Shown here: positions 43,300 through 54,644 of the stretch, in pieces
Layout: each line of letters begins with the position of its first letter
Numbering within the stretch: the first letter of the stretch is position 1
From: Tupaia tana
Taxonomy: Eukaryota; Chordata; Mammalia; Scandentia; Tupaiidae
NCBI GenBank assembly: GCA_026018925.1
Contig: JAKSZU010000016.1
Span: 81,974,059 to 82,038,058, forward strand
DNA: 64,000 nt
Direction of reading: 5' to 3'
Program-made: the position numbers and the translations under genes
Notes under the pieces: generated by a model
Seen by the model: the letters and a program-made list of their open reading frames with translations, nothing else
Told to the model about the DNA's origin: nothing
Databases searched by the model: none

Positions 43300-43836
43300 C
43301 CTTTTTTTAAAAAATTTTCCAGAGGTGGGAACCAGCAGTTAGCATAATGGCTATGTCGCTGGACTCCCACGTAGTCGACCGTGGTTCGCGTCCTGGACCC
43401 GGTGGCTTAAAACTCACGCCGGGCGCGTGTGCGTGCGTGCCCAAGATCCCGAGAGGAGAATGGAGGAGAAGGGATTGCGGCATGACCATCCCCCCTGGGG
43501 GGTGATTTCTCGCTTTCTGTCTCTATGTCTCTCTCTGTCTGTCTGGCGAGCGCAAGCGCCCTATAGCGAAAAACCTCTCCAAAAAAAAAAAAAGAAAAAA
43601 AATATATTTTTCCAGAGGTCACGTACGTTCACCAGCAAGAGACAAAGAAAGCACACTCCATAGGAAATGGGAACACCACAATCCTTTCTCTTCCATTTCT
43701 TCCTCCTTTTAGGATTTTGGACACACATACACATGCACCTAGTGTGTATTTCAACCTGCTGGGTCTAAGACTTGAACCACAGTCAGCCATGTGGGATCCA
43801 GCAGCCTTAACCAATGGGCCACAAGCTGCCCTCATA
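43300..43836 (-). repeat. Old tS-L SINE split by a young tS-L
   Basis: The tail is at 43300-43326. The body and head are at about 43607-43836 (CACGTACGTTCACCAGCAAG to GGGCCACAAGCTGCCC). Confidence 0.75.
43327..43604 (+). repeat. tS-L SINE, C58 subfamily, nested
   Basis: GGGAACCAGCAGTTAGCATAA head, B box GGTTCGCGTCC and AGCGAAAAACCTCTCC. TSD TTTCCAGAGGT. Confidence 0.93.
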
Positions 43837-43839
43837 ATA

Positions 43840-44550
43840 TACATTTTCTATGAAGTTTTTGAGGAACTCTCATACAAGGAGTTTATTTATAGTTCAAGAT
43901 TTTCTATCTCTTCAAGGAGTTATAAGCTGACTTCTAAATTTTACAATGATATACACAATTCCAGCTTCCAAAATGGTCTTTATCCTAGAGGAGTGATATC
44001 TCAATTTTTGGTGTTGAGCTCAACCTTCTGTGAAGATAGTCAGCTGTTAAGAGGAAACCAAAGAAAATCAAGGAAGCCCCAGCTGTAAACTGTCCCAAGT
44101 TTTCAATAGACTTGATAAAGGGTAGGAACAAAAGGCAGTGAAAACTACTTCTAGTAACTTGCCTTATTGGCATTTTCGTTTCCAGAGTAGATTGTAGTCC
44201 TGACTTTGGTGACTCAACATCTCACCTCATTCACTCAAAGTGAAAAATGAAATCAAGTCAGACTATGGTGGAATCACCAGATTTCCCTCTTTACATCGCT
44301 AGATGAGGTCACTGAATGACTATGTACATTCCCAAGGCCCCGAAAATTTCCACACACTCATCTGTGTCCTGGCCTAGCTACTGTCCTGAGACTTTTCCAA
44401 GTTTACCAAGTAAAACTGTAAATGCCCTAATGCATTGTCAACTCCAGGTAGGCAAAGATCAAATCTGTAGTGTCTCTTGGAAAAAGCCTAACAAATAAAC
44501 CACACATTAACTTATATTTCTTATTCCCCTACCAAAAAAAAAAAAAAACA
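43840..44550. other. HMOX2 large intron, unassigned
   Basis: Nothing recognised. Confidence 0.5.
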
Positions 44551-44562
44551 CACACTAAAATT

Positions 44563-44849
44563 TGGGGCCAGTAGGTGGCATGGTGGTTTTTGTCCCTCTG
44601 TGGTCAAAGTTAGTTACTTAGTTAGTTAAACAAATAAATAAATAAATCTTTAATAAAAAAAGGATTATTTTATTTAACTTCATTTATTATTATTATTTTT
44701 GAATCTGACCAGAGAGAGAGGGAAAGTGAGAAAGCATGGCACCTAGGTCCAGGATTTGAACTGCAGTTGGCCATGTGGGAGTCCAGCACCCTCAACCACT
44801 TGCCCCTGCCGGCCCCAAATAAAATAATTATTTAAAAAAAAAAAAAAAA
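44563..44849 (+). repeat. tS-S SINE with an inverted tS-S inside its tail
   Basis: The internally deleted outer copy is at 44563-44662 and its tail resumes at about 44817. TSD ACTAAAATTT at about 44553 and 44851. Confidence 0.85.
44664..44816 (-). repeat. Inverted tS-S inside a tS-S
   Basis: ATTTTATTTAACTTCATTTA, GAATCTGACCAGAGAG and head CCCCTGCCGGCCCC. Confidence 0.87.
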
Positions 44850-44882
44850 AAACTAAAATTTTTATAAGACAGTTTAAATTCT

Positions 44883-45141
44883 GGACCAGCAGATGGTGTA
44901 ATAGTTACATCGCTGGCCTCCCACGTAATAGACCATGGTTCATGTCCCAGACCTGGCAGCTTAAAAACTCACACTGGGCACATGTGTGTGCATGCCTAAA
45001 ATCCCTAAAGGAGAATGGAAGAGAAGGGATTGCAGCGTGGCCATCCCTCCCGTTGGGTGACTTCTCATTTTCTATCTCTCTGTCTCTCTGTCCAGCGTTG
45101 CACCCTGTAGCAAAAATCTCTCTAAAAAAAGAAGAAAAAAA
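44883..45141 (+). repeat. tS-L SINE
   Basis: GGACCAGCAGATGGTGTAATAG head and CCCTGTAGCAAAAATCTCTC end. TSD-like AG(T/C)TTAAATT. Confidence 0.88.
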
Positions 45142-45144
45142 GCT

Positions 45145-45640
45145 TAAATTTCAATCAAAACACACTGGTTAATGCCATACAAGAATTTAAAGCACAAAAC
45201 CAGTAATCTCCTTCCTTCTACTTGAGAGGACAGCTTAAGGGGTGGGGAAAAGACAGTTTAAACAACCTAATCCATTTCCAATCCCTACAATTCCGTTTAG
45301 GAGAGCTCAGATCACTACAGGTTCAAGGTCATTTTCTTGACTGGAGGATGTAGGTCAAGTCAACCTGCATCTCTTCACTGACCCTCTTTTACAAGTAAGA
45401 AAACTGTCAACTCCCAAGGTTTTGTTGGGAAGGGGCTGAGGGCTCTCTCAACTCGATCATTATAGGCTTAATCGTCATCCATGCCCTGCGTTGTCGGGTT
45501 TACAACCCACTGACCTAGCGCTAAAAGGATGAACAGGCAACAGCCAGAGGCCACGACAACCTTCATCAGAATCAGCCTAAGCTGCGTGGCACTGGCTGGC
45601 TGGCGCTGACTGCAAGGAGGTCCTGGCCGCCTTTAAGGAC
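45145..45640. other. Flank of the HMOX2 CpG island, no repeat
   Basis: SINE-free sequence next to the CpG island. Nothing else recognised. Confidence 0.5.
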
Positions 45641-46520
45641 AATTAATCCAACTGGAACGCAGCGCTTAGGAGGTGATAGGTAAACTCCCCGCCCGGACCA
45701 ACCCGCTGCCCCCGCAGTGACCCCTCCCAATCAAGCTCTCTGGGCCAAGTCCATGGAGTCCCACCTGAAGCCACGATGGTAGCTGGCAGGGCACCTGAGA
45801 CAGGGGTGAGAAACTGGAAGGAAGGCAGAGCCCCAGCCACGGCCGACAGCACGGACAAGCCACCACGCGGGGCTCCAATCGCGGTCGCCGTAGCAGGTCT
45901 GGGCCCCAGCGGGCGGGTAGACGTGCCGGGCCCGGTGGCAGAAGCTGCAACCCTCCGACAACGCCGCCACCGGCTGCGACCCCGGGGTCACCTCTCCAAG
46001 CACACTCGTGACGCTGCGGGGGTGGGAGGAACGAGGACACCCGTGGAGCCGCCCATTCCTCCCCGGCCCCCAAACGTCGCCGCACCTGACACCCTTCCAC
46101 GCCCGTCCCTGTCCTCCCCGCTCAGTCCGCTTCCGGCCACCCCCGCCCGGGTCTCCCCTCAGGCGGGTGCCGGAGGCGCAGCGGGCCGCGGCCCACAGGC
46201 TGAGGTCCCAGAGGCTCGGGCCGGGTCAGGGGCCGCCGAGGGGCCGCACAGCCCAAGGAGCCGCGGGAGGAAGCCGCGGGGAGGGCGCAGCCACTCACCG
46301 CCCGCGAGTCCGCCCGGCCGGCCGTCAGTGCCCTCGTCAAGCGCCCCCGTCAGCGCTCCGGTCAGCGGCTTCCTCCGGCTCTGCCGCCGCCGCAGCCGAG
46401 CGGGCGGTGCTACGTGGGCACGCACGCGCGGGGCGGGGCCTGCTGGGGACACGCCCCCGAGGGGCACGTGGCTCCTCCTGCAGGAGGGCGGGGCGGGAGA
46501 CCCGGCCTCGGGGACTGGGG
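45640..46520. promoter_or_regulatory. HMOX2: CpG island, probable HMOX2 promoter
   Basis: Dense CpG and GC against an AT-rich, SINE-filled surround. It contains GC boxes (GGGGCGGGGCC at 46430-46440 and GGGCGGGGCGGG near 46490), a CACGTG E-box near 46465 and CTACGTGGGC near 46410, which resembles a hypoxia-response core. A strong minus-strand donor (GCG|GTGAGTGG) lies inside it. Since HMOX2 is the only minus-strand gene here, this is its most likely promoter. That assignment is inference; transcript data would settle it. Confidence 0.65.
46299..46420 (-). other. HMOX2: Putative HMOX2 noncoding first exon
   Basis: On the reverse strand a GC-rich stretch runs to GACTCGCGGGCG and is followed by GTGAGTGG (donor GT at 46298-46297). 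It lies downstream of GC boxes on the same strand. The start is a guess; no homology proof. Confidence 0.4.
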
Positions 46521-46909
46521 AAGCCGGCGTGTTCAGAACGACTGCCCGCCTTAACAGACTGAGGATGCCTCCAGGCTACGCGCTTTTTGTCCCTCTATGG
46601 TTTAATCTTACATACACGCAGAGGTGGAAGTCCGAGAGGTCTACCTTGACACCTACCTCTTGGTCATTTGCCAGTTCAATTCGTTTCATTAACTTGTCCA
46701 ATGTGGGGTCCCACTGCAAAAACAACAATCTATCCATCCACGTCTGCTGCCATTCTTGTAACTGATATCCCTGCATTAACCTTGCGTCTTTCTTCAAACA
46801 ACAGCCAGAAGGAAAGGAGCTTTTCATTTAAAAAATTGTTTTCCAGGTAGCCTCCCTGCCCCTCCCCCAACGTTCTACCTGGGATCTCCCAAGCTTGCCT
46901 GCCCGGGCC

Positions 46910-48151
<1,242 letters not shown>

Positions 48152-48152
48152 T

Positions 48153-48427
48153 GGGACCAGCAGTTAGCGTAATGGCTATGTCGCTGGACTCCCACGTAGT
48201 CGACCGCGGTTTGCGTCCCAGACCCGGTGGCTTAAAACTCATGCCAGGCGCGTGTGCGTGCGTGCCTAAGATCCCAAGAGGAGAATGGAGAAGAACGGGT
48301 TACAGCATGGCCATCCCCCCTGGGGGGTGATTTCTTGTTTTCTGTCTCTCTGTCTTTCTGGCGAGTGCACGCGCCCTATAACAAACAAAACAAAACACAA
48401 ACTCTCAAAAAAAAAAAAAAAAAAAAA
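48153..48427 (+). repeat. tS-L SINE, C58 form, directly behind the previous copy
   Basis: GGGACCAGCAGTTAGCGTAA head, B box GGTTTGCGTCCC and GGCGAGTGCACGCGCCC, then an A-rich tail. Confidence 0.93.
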
Positions 48428-48519
48428 GACAGCTGGATCTCATCCCACAAGGGGAACTGTATATCCCAGGCCCCAGATGCTTAAAAAACATTCTGGATGT
48501 GAGTACTGGCATTCAAAAT

Positions 48520-48632
48520 CCTAATGTCACTGAAGTCCCATGTAGCCGACTGCGGTTGTTCGAGTCCCAGACCCGGTGGCTTAAACTCATGCCGGGCGCG
48601 TGTGCGTGCATGCCCAAGATCCCAATAGGAGA
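48520..48632 (+). repeat. tS-L SINE fragment fused to an inverted tS-S
   Basis: Begins mid-head (CTAATGTCACTGAAGTCCC), has TGTTCGAGTCCC and stops at AAGATCCCAATAGGAGA. Confidence 0.82.
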
Positions 48633-48633
48633 T

Positions 48634-48663
48634 TTTTTCAGTTTGACTAGAAAGATACAGAGG

Positions 48664-48697
<34 letters not shown>

Positions 48698-48805
48698 AAG
48701 AGAGAAAGGGAATGGGAGAAAGCAAAGTCTCCAGGTCTAAGACTCAAACCATGGTTGGCCATGTGGGAGTTCATTGCCTTAACCACTGCGCCATCTGCTG
48801 GCCCA
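48634..48805 (-). repeat. tS-S SINE abutting a tS-L fragment
   Basis: TTCAGTTTGACTAGAAAGAT, GA-rich tract and head CCATCTGCTGGCCC. Confidence 0.85.
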
Positions 48806-48849
48806 TAAATAAATAATTATTTTTTTAAAAAAAGACAATAAATTCCATT

Positions 48850-48934
48850 AGGATGGAGAGATGGAGTAGAAGGAATTCCAGAGTATCTCTCTTTTCCTCT
48901 GTCTCTTTATCCCGGCTAGGGCCTGCACCCTCTG

Positions 48935-48971
<37 letters not shown>
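48850..48971 (+). repeat. tS-L 3' fragment with A35 tail
   Basis: GGATGGAGAGATGGAGTAGA, CCTGCACCCTCTGGC, then A35 at 48937-48971. Confidence 0.65.
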
Positions 48972-48972
<1 letters not shown>

Positions 48973-49389
48973 AACCAGCAACAACAACAGAAAGAAAAAA
49001 AGCCTAAACCAGGTTACTAGCCTCTCCCCCTACTTAAAGTCCTTCTGTAGTCTCCCTATTGATCCCCATCCTTGCCTCACTCGACAAGTCCTATCTCCCC
49101 CAAGCCTCCAATCTCCAGGCTAAACTATGCCACCACCCCTTCAGGCCCCTTTGGCGCTGGGCTCCACTGGTCTTTCCTGTTCCAGTCACACTGGCTTCTT
49201 GGGCACTTCCTGACCCACCCCACTAACACAGACACATTGACTAGTAATGGCCAGTGTTGGCAAAGTGTGAGAAATAGGCAGTGCTTGTGTGACTTATTGA
49301 GGAACAGGGGAACCATTCACAAAATCTTGTTAAAATTCAGACTAGGCATGCTCTCTGATCCACTTATTTTGCTTCTGGGTAACTATTCT

Positions 49390-49579
49390 TTTTTAAAATT
49401 ATTTTATTTAACTTTATTTATTTATTTACTTTTTAAAGTTTGACCAGAGAGGGACAGAGCAAGAGTGAGAGAGAGAGAGAAGGAAAGTGAGACAACAAGC
49501 CACCAGGCCCGGGACTTGAACCATGATCAGTCATGTGAGAGTCCAGCACCCTTAACCACCATGCCACCTGCCAGCCCCT
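49390..49579 (-). repeat. tS-S SINE with perfect 17-bp TSD
   Basis: The TSD TTCTGGGTAACTATTCT is at 49373-49389 and 49580-49596. The head is CCACCTGCCAGCCCC. Confidence 0.95.
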
Positions 49580-49710
49580 TTCTGGGTAACTATTCTAAAA
49601 ACACTTGAAAGGACCCACCAAAACACAAAATTATAACAGTTTCATTTAACCATCATAACTGACTGCAATTCTAGAAGTATGCAATACTGCATTCCATAAA
49701 ATGGAGTGAG

Positions 49711-49966
49711 TGGGGCCAGCAGATGGCATGAAGCTTAAGGTGATTGCATCCCACATGGCTGACTGTCCAACTCAAGTCCCAGACCTGGTGGCTCGAGAAA
49801 ACGCTGGGCACATGTGCATGCGTGCCCAAAATCCTGAGAGGAGAATGAAGGAGAAGGGATTGTGGTATGTCCATCCCCTTGGGGGATGATTTCTTACTTT
49901 CCCTCTATGACTCTTCAGCAAGCACACACCTCATATAGCAAACGAAGAATAAAGTAAAATAAAAAG
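49711..49966 (+). repeat. tS-L SINE, old form
   Basis: GGGGCCAGCAGATGGCATGA head and CATATAGCAAACG end. Confidence 0.82.
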
Positions 49967-50088
49967 AAGGGTAGACAGGGCCATAGAGAGGATATTAAAT
50001 AGAGGGGAAAATTTTTCTCCAGTTTTAGAAAATACAAAAACTATATTCAATTGAAAGTAAGCTTAGCTGAAAAATAAGAACAAGTTGT

Positions 50089-50357
50089 TTTTTGTTTTTT
50101 TGGGTTTTTTTAGAGATTTTTTGCTATAGGGCGTGTGCGTCGCCAGACAGAGAGAGACATAGAGACAGAAAGTGAGAAATCACCCCCCCAGGGGGGATGG
50201 CCACGCCACAATCCCTTCTCCTCCATTCTCCTCTCGGGATCTTGGGCACGCATGCACACATGCCCGGCGTGAGTTTTAAGCCACTGGGTCCGGGACGCGA
50301 ACCGCGGTCGACTACATGGGAGTCCAGCAACATAGCCATTACGCTAACTGCTGGTTC
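50089..50357 (-). repeat. tS-L SINE, C58 subfamily
   Basis: ATTTTTTGCTATAGGGCGTG, GGGACGCGAACCGCGG and head AACTGCTGGTTCCC. TSD AAGAACAAGTT. Confidence 0.94.
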
Positions 50358-50369
50358 CCAAGAACAAGT

Positions 50370-50529
50370 TTTTAAAGAATTATTTTATTTAACTGTATTT
50401 ATTTATTTATTTAACCAGAGAGTGACAGAGAGAGGAAAGTGAGAAAGCAAGCTCCCAGGTCTGGGGCTTCAACTGTGGTTGGCATATAGGGGTCCAGCAC
50501 CCTTAACTACCAAGTCACCTGCCAGCCCC
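50370..50529 (-). repeat. tS-S SINE
   Basis: ATTTAACTGTATTTATTTAT, TTTAACCAGAGAG and head TCACCTGCCAGCCCC. Confidence 0.85.
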
Positions 50530-50624
50530 CAAAACCAAATATTCATGTCCAGACCGAAGTGTTTAAAGGTGAAGGACACTGGCATCTGTAGCTTAGTTTG
50601 AAATGCATCAAAAAGATAGCTGAG

Positions 50625-50813
50625 GGGCCAGCAGGTGGTGTGGTGGTTAAAGGCGCTGGATTCCCACATGGCCTACCATGGTTCAAGTCCCAGACCTGGC
50701 AGCTTGCTTTCTTGCTTTCCCTTTCTCTTTCTCTCTATCTCTCTCTGGTCAAATCTAAAAATAATATGAACAAAATTGAACTAAGTAAATAATTCTTTAG
50801 AAAAAGAAAAAGA
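50625..50813 (+). repeat. tS-S SINE
   Basis: GGGCCAGCAGGTGGTGTGG head and GGTCAAATCTAAAAATAAT end. Confidence 0.88.
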
Positions 50814-50890
50814 AAAGAGAGCTGATGGATGTATAGATAAATAGGTATGTGATTAAGTGAATATAGCAAAATAATAAGAATGGAAGAATG

Positions 50891-51020
50891 GGGGACAGCA
50901 GGAGGCATGGTGGTTGGGTGTTGTACTCCCACATTGCCGACTGCAGTTTGAGTCCTGGGCCTGCACACTCCCACATGGCCGACCGCAGTTTGAGTCCTGG
51001 ACTTAGCAGCTTGCTTCCTC

Positions 51021-51076
<56 letters not shown>

Positions 51077-51134
51077 CCCCCCCCCAGTAAAATTAAAATA
51101 AATTTTAAAAGTTAAATAAAATAATTCTTTAAAA
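50891..51134 (+). repeat. tS-S SINE with duplicated B-box segment and long (TC)n
   Basis: Head GGGGGACAGCAGGAGGCATGG. A segment containing CTCCCACAT and GCAGTTTGAGTCCTGG occurs twice with a 42-bp offset (from about 50926 and 50968). About 25 TC units at 51025-51075. Confidence 0.9.
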
Positions 51135-51191
51135 AAAATATGAGTTTAAAAAAAGAATTGAAGAATGTGGGTGGTAAGAATATAGATGTTC

Positions 51192-51452
51192 TGGGACCAG
51201 CAGTTAGCGTAATGGCTATGTCGCTGGACTCCCACGTAGTCGACCGCGGTTCGAGTCCCGGACCCGGCGGCTTAAACTCACGCCGGGCGCGTGTGCGTGC
51301 GTGCCCAAGATCCCGAGAGGAGAATGGAGGAGAAGGGATTGCGGCGTGGCCATCCCCCCTGGGGGGTGATTTCCTGCTTTCTATCTCTCTGTCTCTCTCT
51401 GTCTGTCTGGTGAGCGCACACGCCCTGTAGCAAAAACCTCTCCAAAAAAAGG

Positions 51453-51480
<28 letters not shown>
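51192..51480 (+). repeat. tS-L SINE, near consensus, perfect 16-bp TSD
   Basis: TSD AAGAATATAGATGTTC at 51176-51191 and 51481-51496. Perfect A and B boxes and a long A tail. Confidence 0.96.
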
Positions 51481-51484
<4 letters not shown>

Positions 51485-51579
51485 ATATAGATGTTCACTA
51501 AACAGTTCCTTTAGTTTTTTGTATGTTTATAAATTTTCATAATAAAAAAATTGGGAAGAATACTTTCAGCATGAATCCT

Positions 51580-51770
51580 TTTATTTTTTAGGTTTTGCTC
51601 ACCAAGGAGAGACAGAGACAGAGCGAGAGGAAAAGTGAGAAATCGCCTACCCCCCAGGAGGAACATCCATGCCACAATCCCGTCTCCTCCAGTCTCCTCT
51701 CAGGATTTTTAAGCCACCAGCTCTAGGACTCAAACCACTCAGCTGGCCATGTGGGATCCAACACACTTAT
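51580..51770 (-). repeat. tS-L SINE, old form
   Basis: TTTTGCTCACCAAGGAGAG, CCTACCCCCCAGGAGG and head CCATGTGGGATCC. Confidence 0.7.
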
Positions 51771-51822
51771 ACATGAGTATGTGGAATGGTCACACTTTGC
51801 AGTTAAAAAGTAAAAGGCATGT

Positions 51823-51919
51823 TGGGGCCAGCAGGTGGTGTGGTGGATAAGGGCGCTGGATTCCCACATGGCCAACCATGGTTCAAGTCCTGGACCTGGT
51901 GGCTTGCTTTCTCACTTTC

Positions 51920-51973
<54 letters not shown>

Positions 51974-52038
51974 AAATAAAGAAAAAAAATAACAGTAACA
52001 AATGGAAATAAATAAATAAATAATTCTTTTAAAAAAAG
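51823..52038 (+). repeat. tS-S SINE with long (TC)n
   Basis: GGGGCCAGCAGGTGGTGTGG head, about 22 TC units and TCGTCAAATAAAG end. Confidence 0.9.
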
Positions 52039-52087
52039 ATGTGGGAGGAGTAGGTGGTATGTTTTTAACTGCAAAGTGTTACCTTCT

Positions 52088-52267
52088 TTTTTTTAAAGTA
52101 TTATTTTATTTTATTTTATTTATTACTGTTACTTTCCAGTTTGATCAGAGAGAGACAGAGAAAGAGAGAGAGAGGGAAAGTGAGAAAGCAAGCCACCAGG
52201 TCCAGGACTTGAACCGTGCTTGGCCATGTGGGAGTCCAGCGCCTTTAACCACCACGCCACCTGCCGG
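52088..52267 (-). repeat. tS-S SINE with perfect 19-bp TSD
   Basis: The TSD CTGCAAAGTGTTACCTTCT is at 52069-52087 and 52268-52286. The head CCACCTGCCGG is followed directly by the second copy. Confidence 0.95.
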
Positions 52268-52289
52268 CTGCAAAGTGTTACCTTCTGTG

Positions 52290-53085
52290 TGCTCATGGCT
52301 AAGTGTGTAGGGCACACAACAGCCAGAAAGACTTGCTCTCCAGAATGACAGGGCAGAGTCCCTTGTGCTTTGTCCAAACCGTTTAAACTTCATGGGAATG
52401 CAGGGACACATTAGACACTCCTTGACCATGGAAACCAAATTAAACATAAATTTTAAGAAAAGGGGAGCAGGAAATACACAATGCACCTCCCCTGCCCCTG
52501 CCCCTCCACACATAGAACCGAATTAAACTGAGTGCACTGATTGGAGGAAGGGCTGTGAGATGACCGCCAGGCTTAGTCTGTGCCTGACACGGGACAGCCC
52601 AGTAAAGGCTCCTGTGTCTAGCGTCTGTCACTGGGCAGGAAGGACTCCCAATGCTTTACAGCAAATCCTTTATAAGATAGGAAGTCCCACAGAAAGTGCT
52701 GAGTCACAGCCAAATGCACGAGTCAGTAGCCAAATCTCTGCCCTCCGGCCTTGGAAGGCCTCATCTGAGGGCTGTGTGGGGCTTCAGAGAAATGAGACCT
52801 TTGCTCCATGCTGCCAAGCTCCGCATTCATTCCAGACTGGACAGCCCCAGGCTCCAGCACCACAGGCTGAAAGCCCGGGGGAAGCGATGCCACTTCCTGC
52901 CACTCTTCCCCATACCGAGGTCCAAGCTGTAGGTTTAAGGAGCTCTTTGGGCCCTGGAAGGCCCCTCTCAGTTCCTGGACACCGGGGACACCTTCCAGCT
53001 TGAAGACCTGCCATCTGCACAAGAAGTCCTCGAGCACAGAGATTGGGTTAATGCTCTGCTGTCATTGTCTTAACACTTTGAATAA
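52290..53085. other. Unassigned, non-repetitive sequence between the two CpG islands
   Basis: Moderate GC, SINE-free over 800 bp, which is unusual here. No splice-bounded coding segment recognised. Confidence 0.45.
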
Positions 53086-53088
53086 CAG

Positions 53089-53250
53089 AGGCCGGCAGGT
53101 GGCGTAGCGGAGGTGCTCCGTTCCCACATGGCAGACCTCAGCCCGAGCCTCCGACCTGGCGGCTCACTTTCTCACTCTCCCTTTCTCTCTCTCTCTGACC
53201 AAATAAGTAATAATAATAATAATAAAGTGAAATAAACAGTTCTTAAAAAA
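53089..53250 (+). repeat. tS-S SINE
   Basis: AGGCCGGCAGGTGGCGTAGC head and CTGACCAAATAAGTAATAAT end. TSD CTTTGAATAA. Confidence 0.87.
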
Positions 53251-53589
53251 AATCTTTGAATAATTTTTAAATAAGAGGCCCCACATTTTCATTTTACACT
53301 GGGTTTTGGAATTTATGTAACTGCTGCTGCTGGTTCTTACCTTCTCGTTTGGATTTATTTCCTTAAAGGGAAGACGTTGGAACATTGATTTTGTGGTTTA
53401 ACCTCAGCTAACTGAAGAAGCACCTCATCTTTTATCAGAGTAATACACACTTGGGTTCCATACAGCAGGCACCGATTGAGTTCTTACCGTGTGCTTTTTT
53501 ATTTTTCCTGCAGGGAAAGATAAGAGACAAAAGGGACAAGAAGCCAGCTCTCAGGAAGCCCTGGATCTGATATGATAGAGACTATTTTG

Positions 53590-53845
53590 GAACCTGTTGG
53601 TTAATGTACTGCATTCCCATATGGCTGACAGCAGTTCAAGTCCTGAAGCTGGTGGCTTGAAAATCAGGCTGGGTATGTGTGTGCATGTGCTCAAGTGCCC
53701 AAAATCCCGAGAGGAGAATGGAAAACCGATTGCAGCATGGCTATCCTCTTGGGGGGTGATTTCTCACGTTCCCGCTCTCTGACTCTCTGGCCAGCACACA
53801 CACCCCATGGCAAAAACCTAAAAGCAAAACAAAACAACACAACAC
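53590..53845 (+). repeat. tS-L SINE, old form
   Basis: GGAACCTGTTGGTTAATGTA head and CCCCATGGCAAAAACCTAAA end with an (AAAAC)n tail. Confidence 0.82.
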
Positions 53846-54035
53846 GCTGTGCATGCGGGGCATGTGTGTATGTCCAAAATTCTGACAGGAGGGAGAGATG
53901 GGAGGAGAGAGGGATTGCCCCTACCACCATCCCAATGGGGGTGCTTTCTCACTTTCCCTCTTTCTCTCTCTCTCTCTTTGGTCAAATTAAAATAAAATGA
54001 ATGAATAAATAAAATTAAAATAAGTAATTAAAAAA
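53846..54035 (+). repeat. Hybrid SINE: tS-L body with tS-S end
   Basis: GCGGGGCATGTGTGTATGTC, GGAGAGAGGGATTGC and CAATGGGGGTGCTTTCTCAC are tS-L body. CTCTTTGGTCAAATTAAAAT and AATGAATAAATAAAATT are the tS-S end. No head. Confidence 0.85.
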
Positions 54036-54103
54036 GTATAATGATAATTAATAAACAAAAGAATTCAAATCAATACAAGTAGTAGCAATTTCAAAAGTGA
54101 TTT

Positions 54104-54284
54104 TTTTTAAAAAAATTATTTATTTAATTTTATTTATTCATTCATTTATTTTTAGTTTGACTAGAGAGACACAGAGAGAGAAAGAGGTAAAGTGAGAAAG
54201 CAAGCCTCCAGGTCCGAGACTCGAACCATGGTTGGCCATGTGGGAGTGTCCAGCACCTTAACCACCACACCACCTGCTGGTCCC
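54104..54284 (-). repeat. tS-S SINE with TSD
   Basis: TSD TCAAAAGTGATTT at 54091-54103 and 54285-54297. Head CCACCTGCTGGTCCC. Confidence 0.93.
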
Positions 54285-54396
54285 TCAAAAGTGATTTGAG
54301 TCTACATGAACGCCAACAGTCATGGCCTCAGGGCTGAGAGTCAGGGCTACCTGAAAATTCAGGTATTCACATTAAGATAAAGAGGCAGTTTTTTTT

Positions 54397-54626
54397 GGAC
54401 CAGCAGTTGGCGTAATGGCTATGTTGCTGGGCTCCTATGTAGTTGACCACAGTTTGAGTCCTGGACCCAGTGGCTTAAAACGTGTGCCCAAGATCCGGAG
54501 ACGAGATTGCGGTGTGGCCATCCCCCTTGGGTGGTGATTTCTTACTTTCTTTAGCTCTGTCTCTCTCTTTCTGGCGAACACACACGCCCTATAGCAAAAC
54601 CTCTCAAAAAAATAATAAAATAAAAA
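54397..54626 (+). repeat. tS-L SINE with a body deletion
   Basis: GGACCAGCAGTTGGCGTAATGG head and CCCTATAGCAAAACCTCTC end. The CACGCCGGGCG part is deleted. TSD AAGATAAAGAGGCA. Confidence 0.93.
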
Positions 54627-54644
54627 AAGATAAAGAGGCAATTT

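Noticed and set aside
45776..46765. A 329-codon plus-strand open frame in the CpG island
   Set aside because: High GC removes stop codons; composition is Arg/Pro/Ala-rich with no recognisable domain, and overlapping frames are equally long on both strands.
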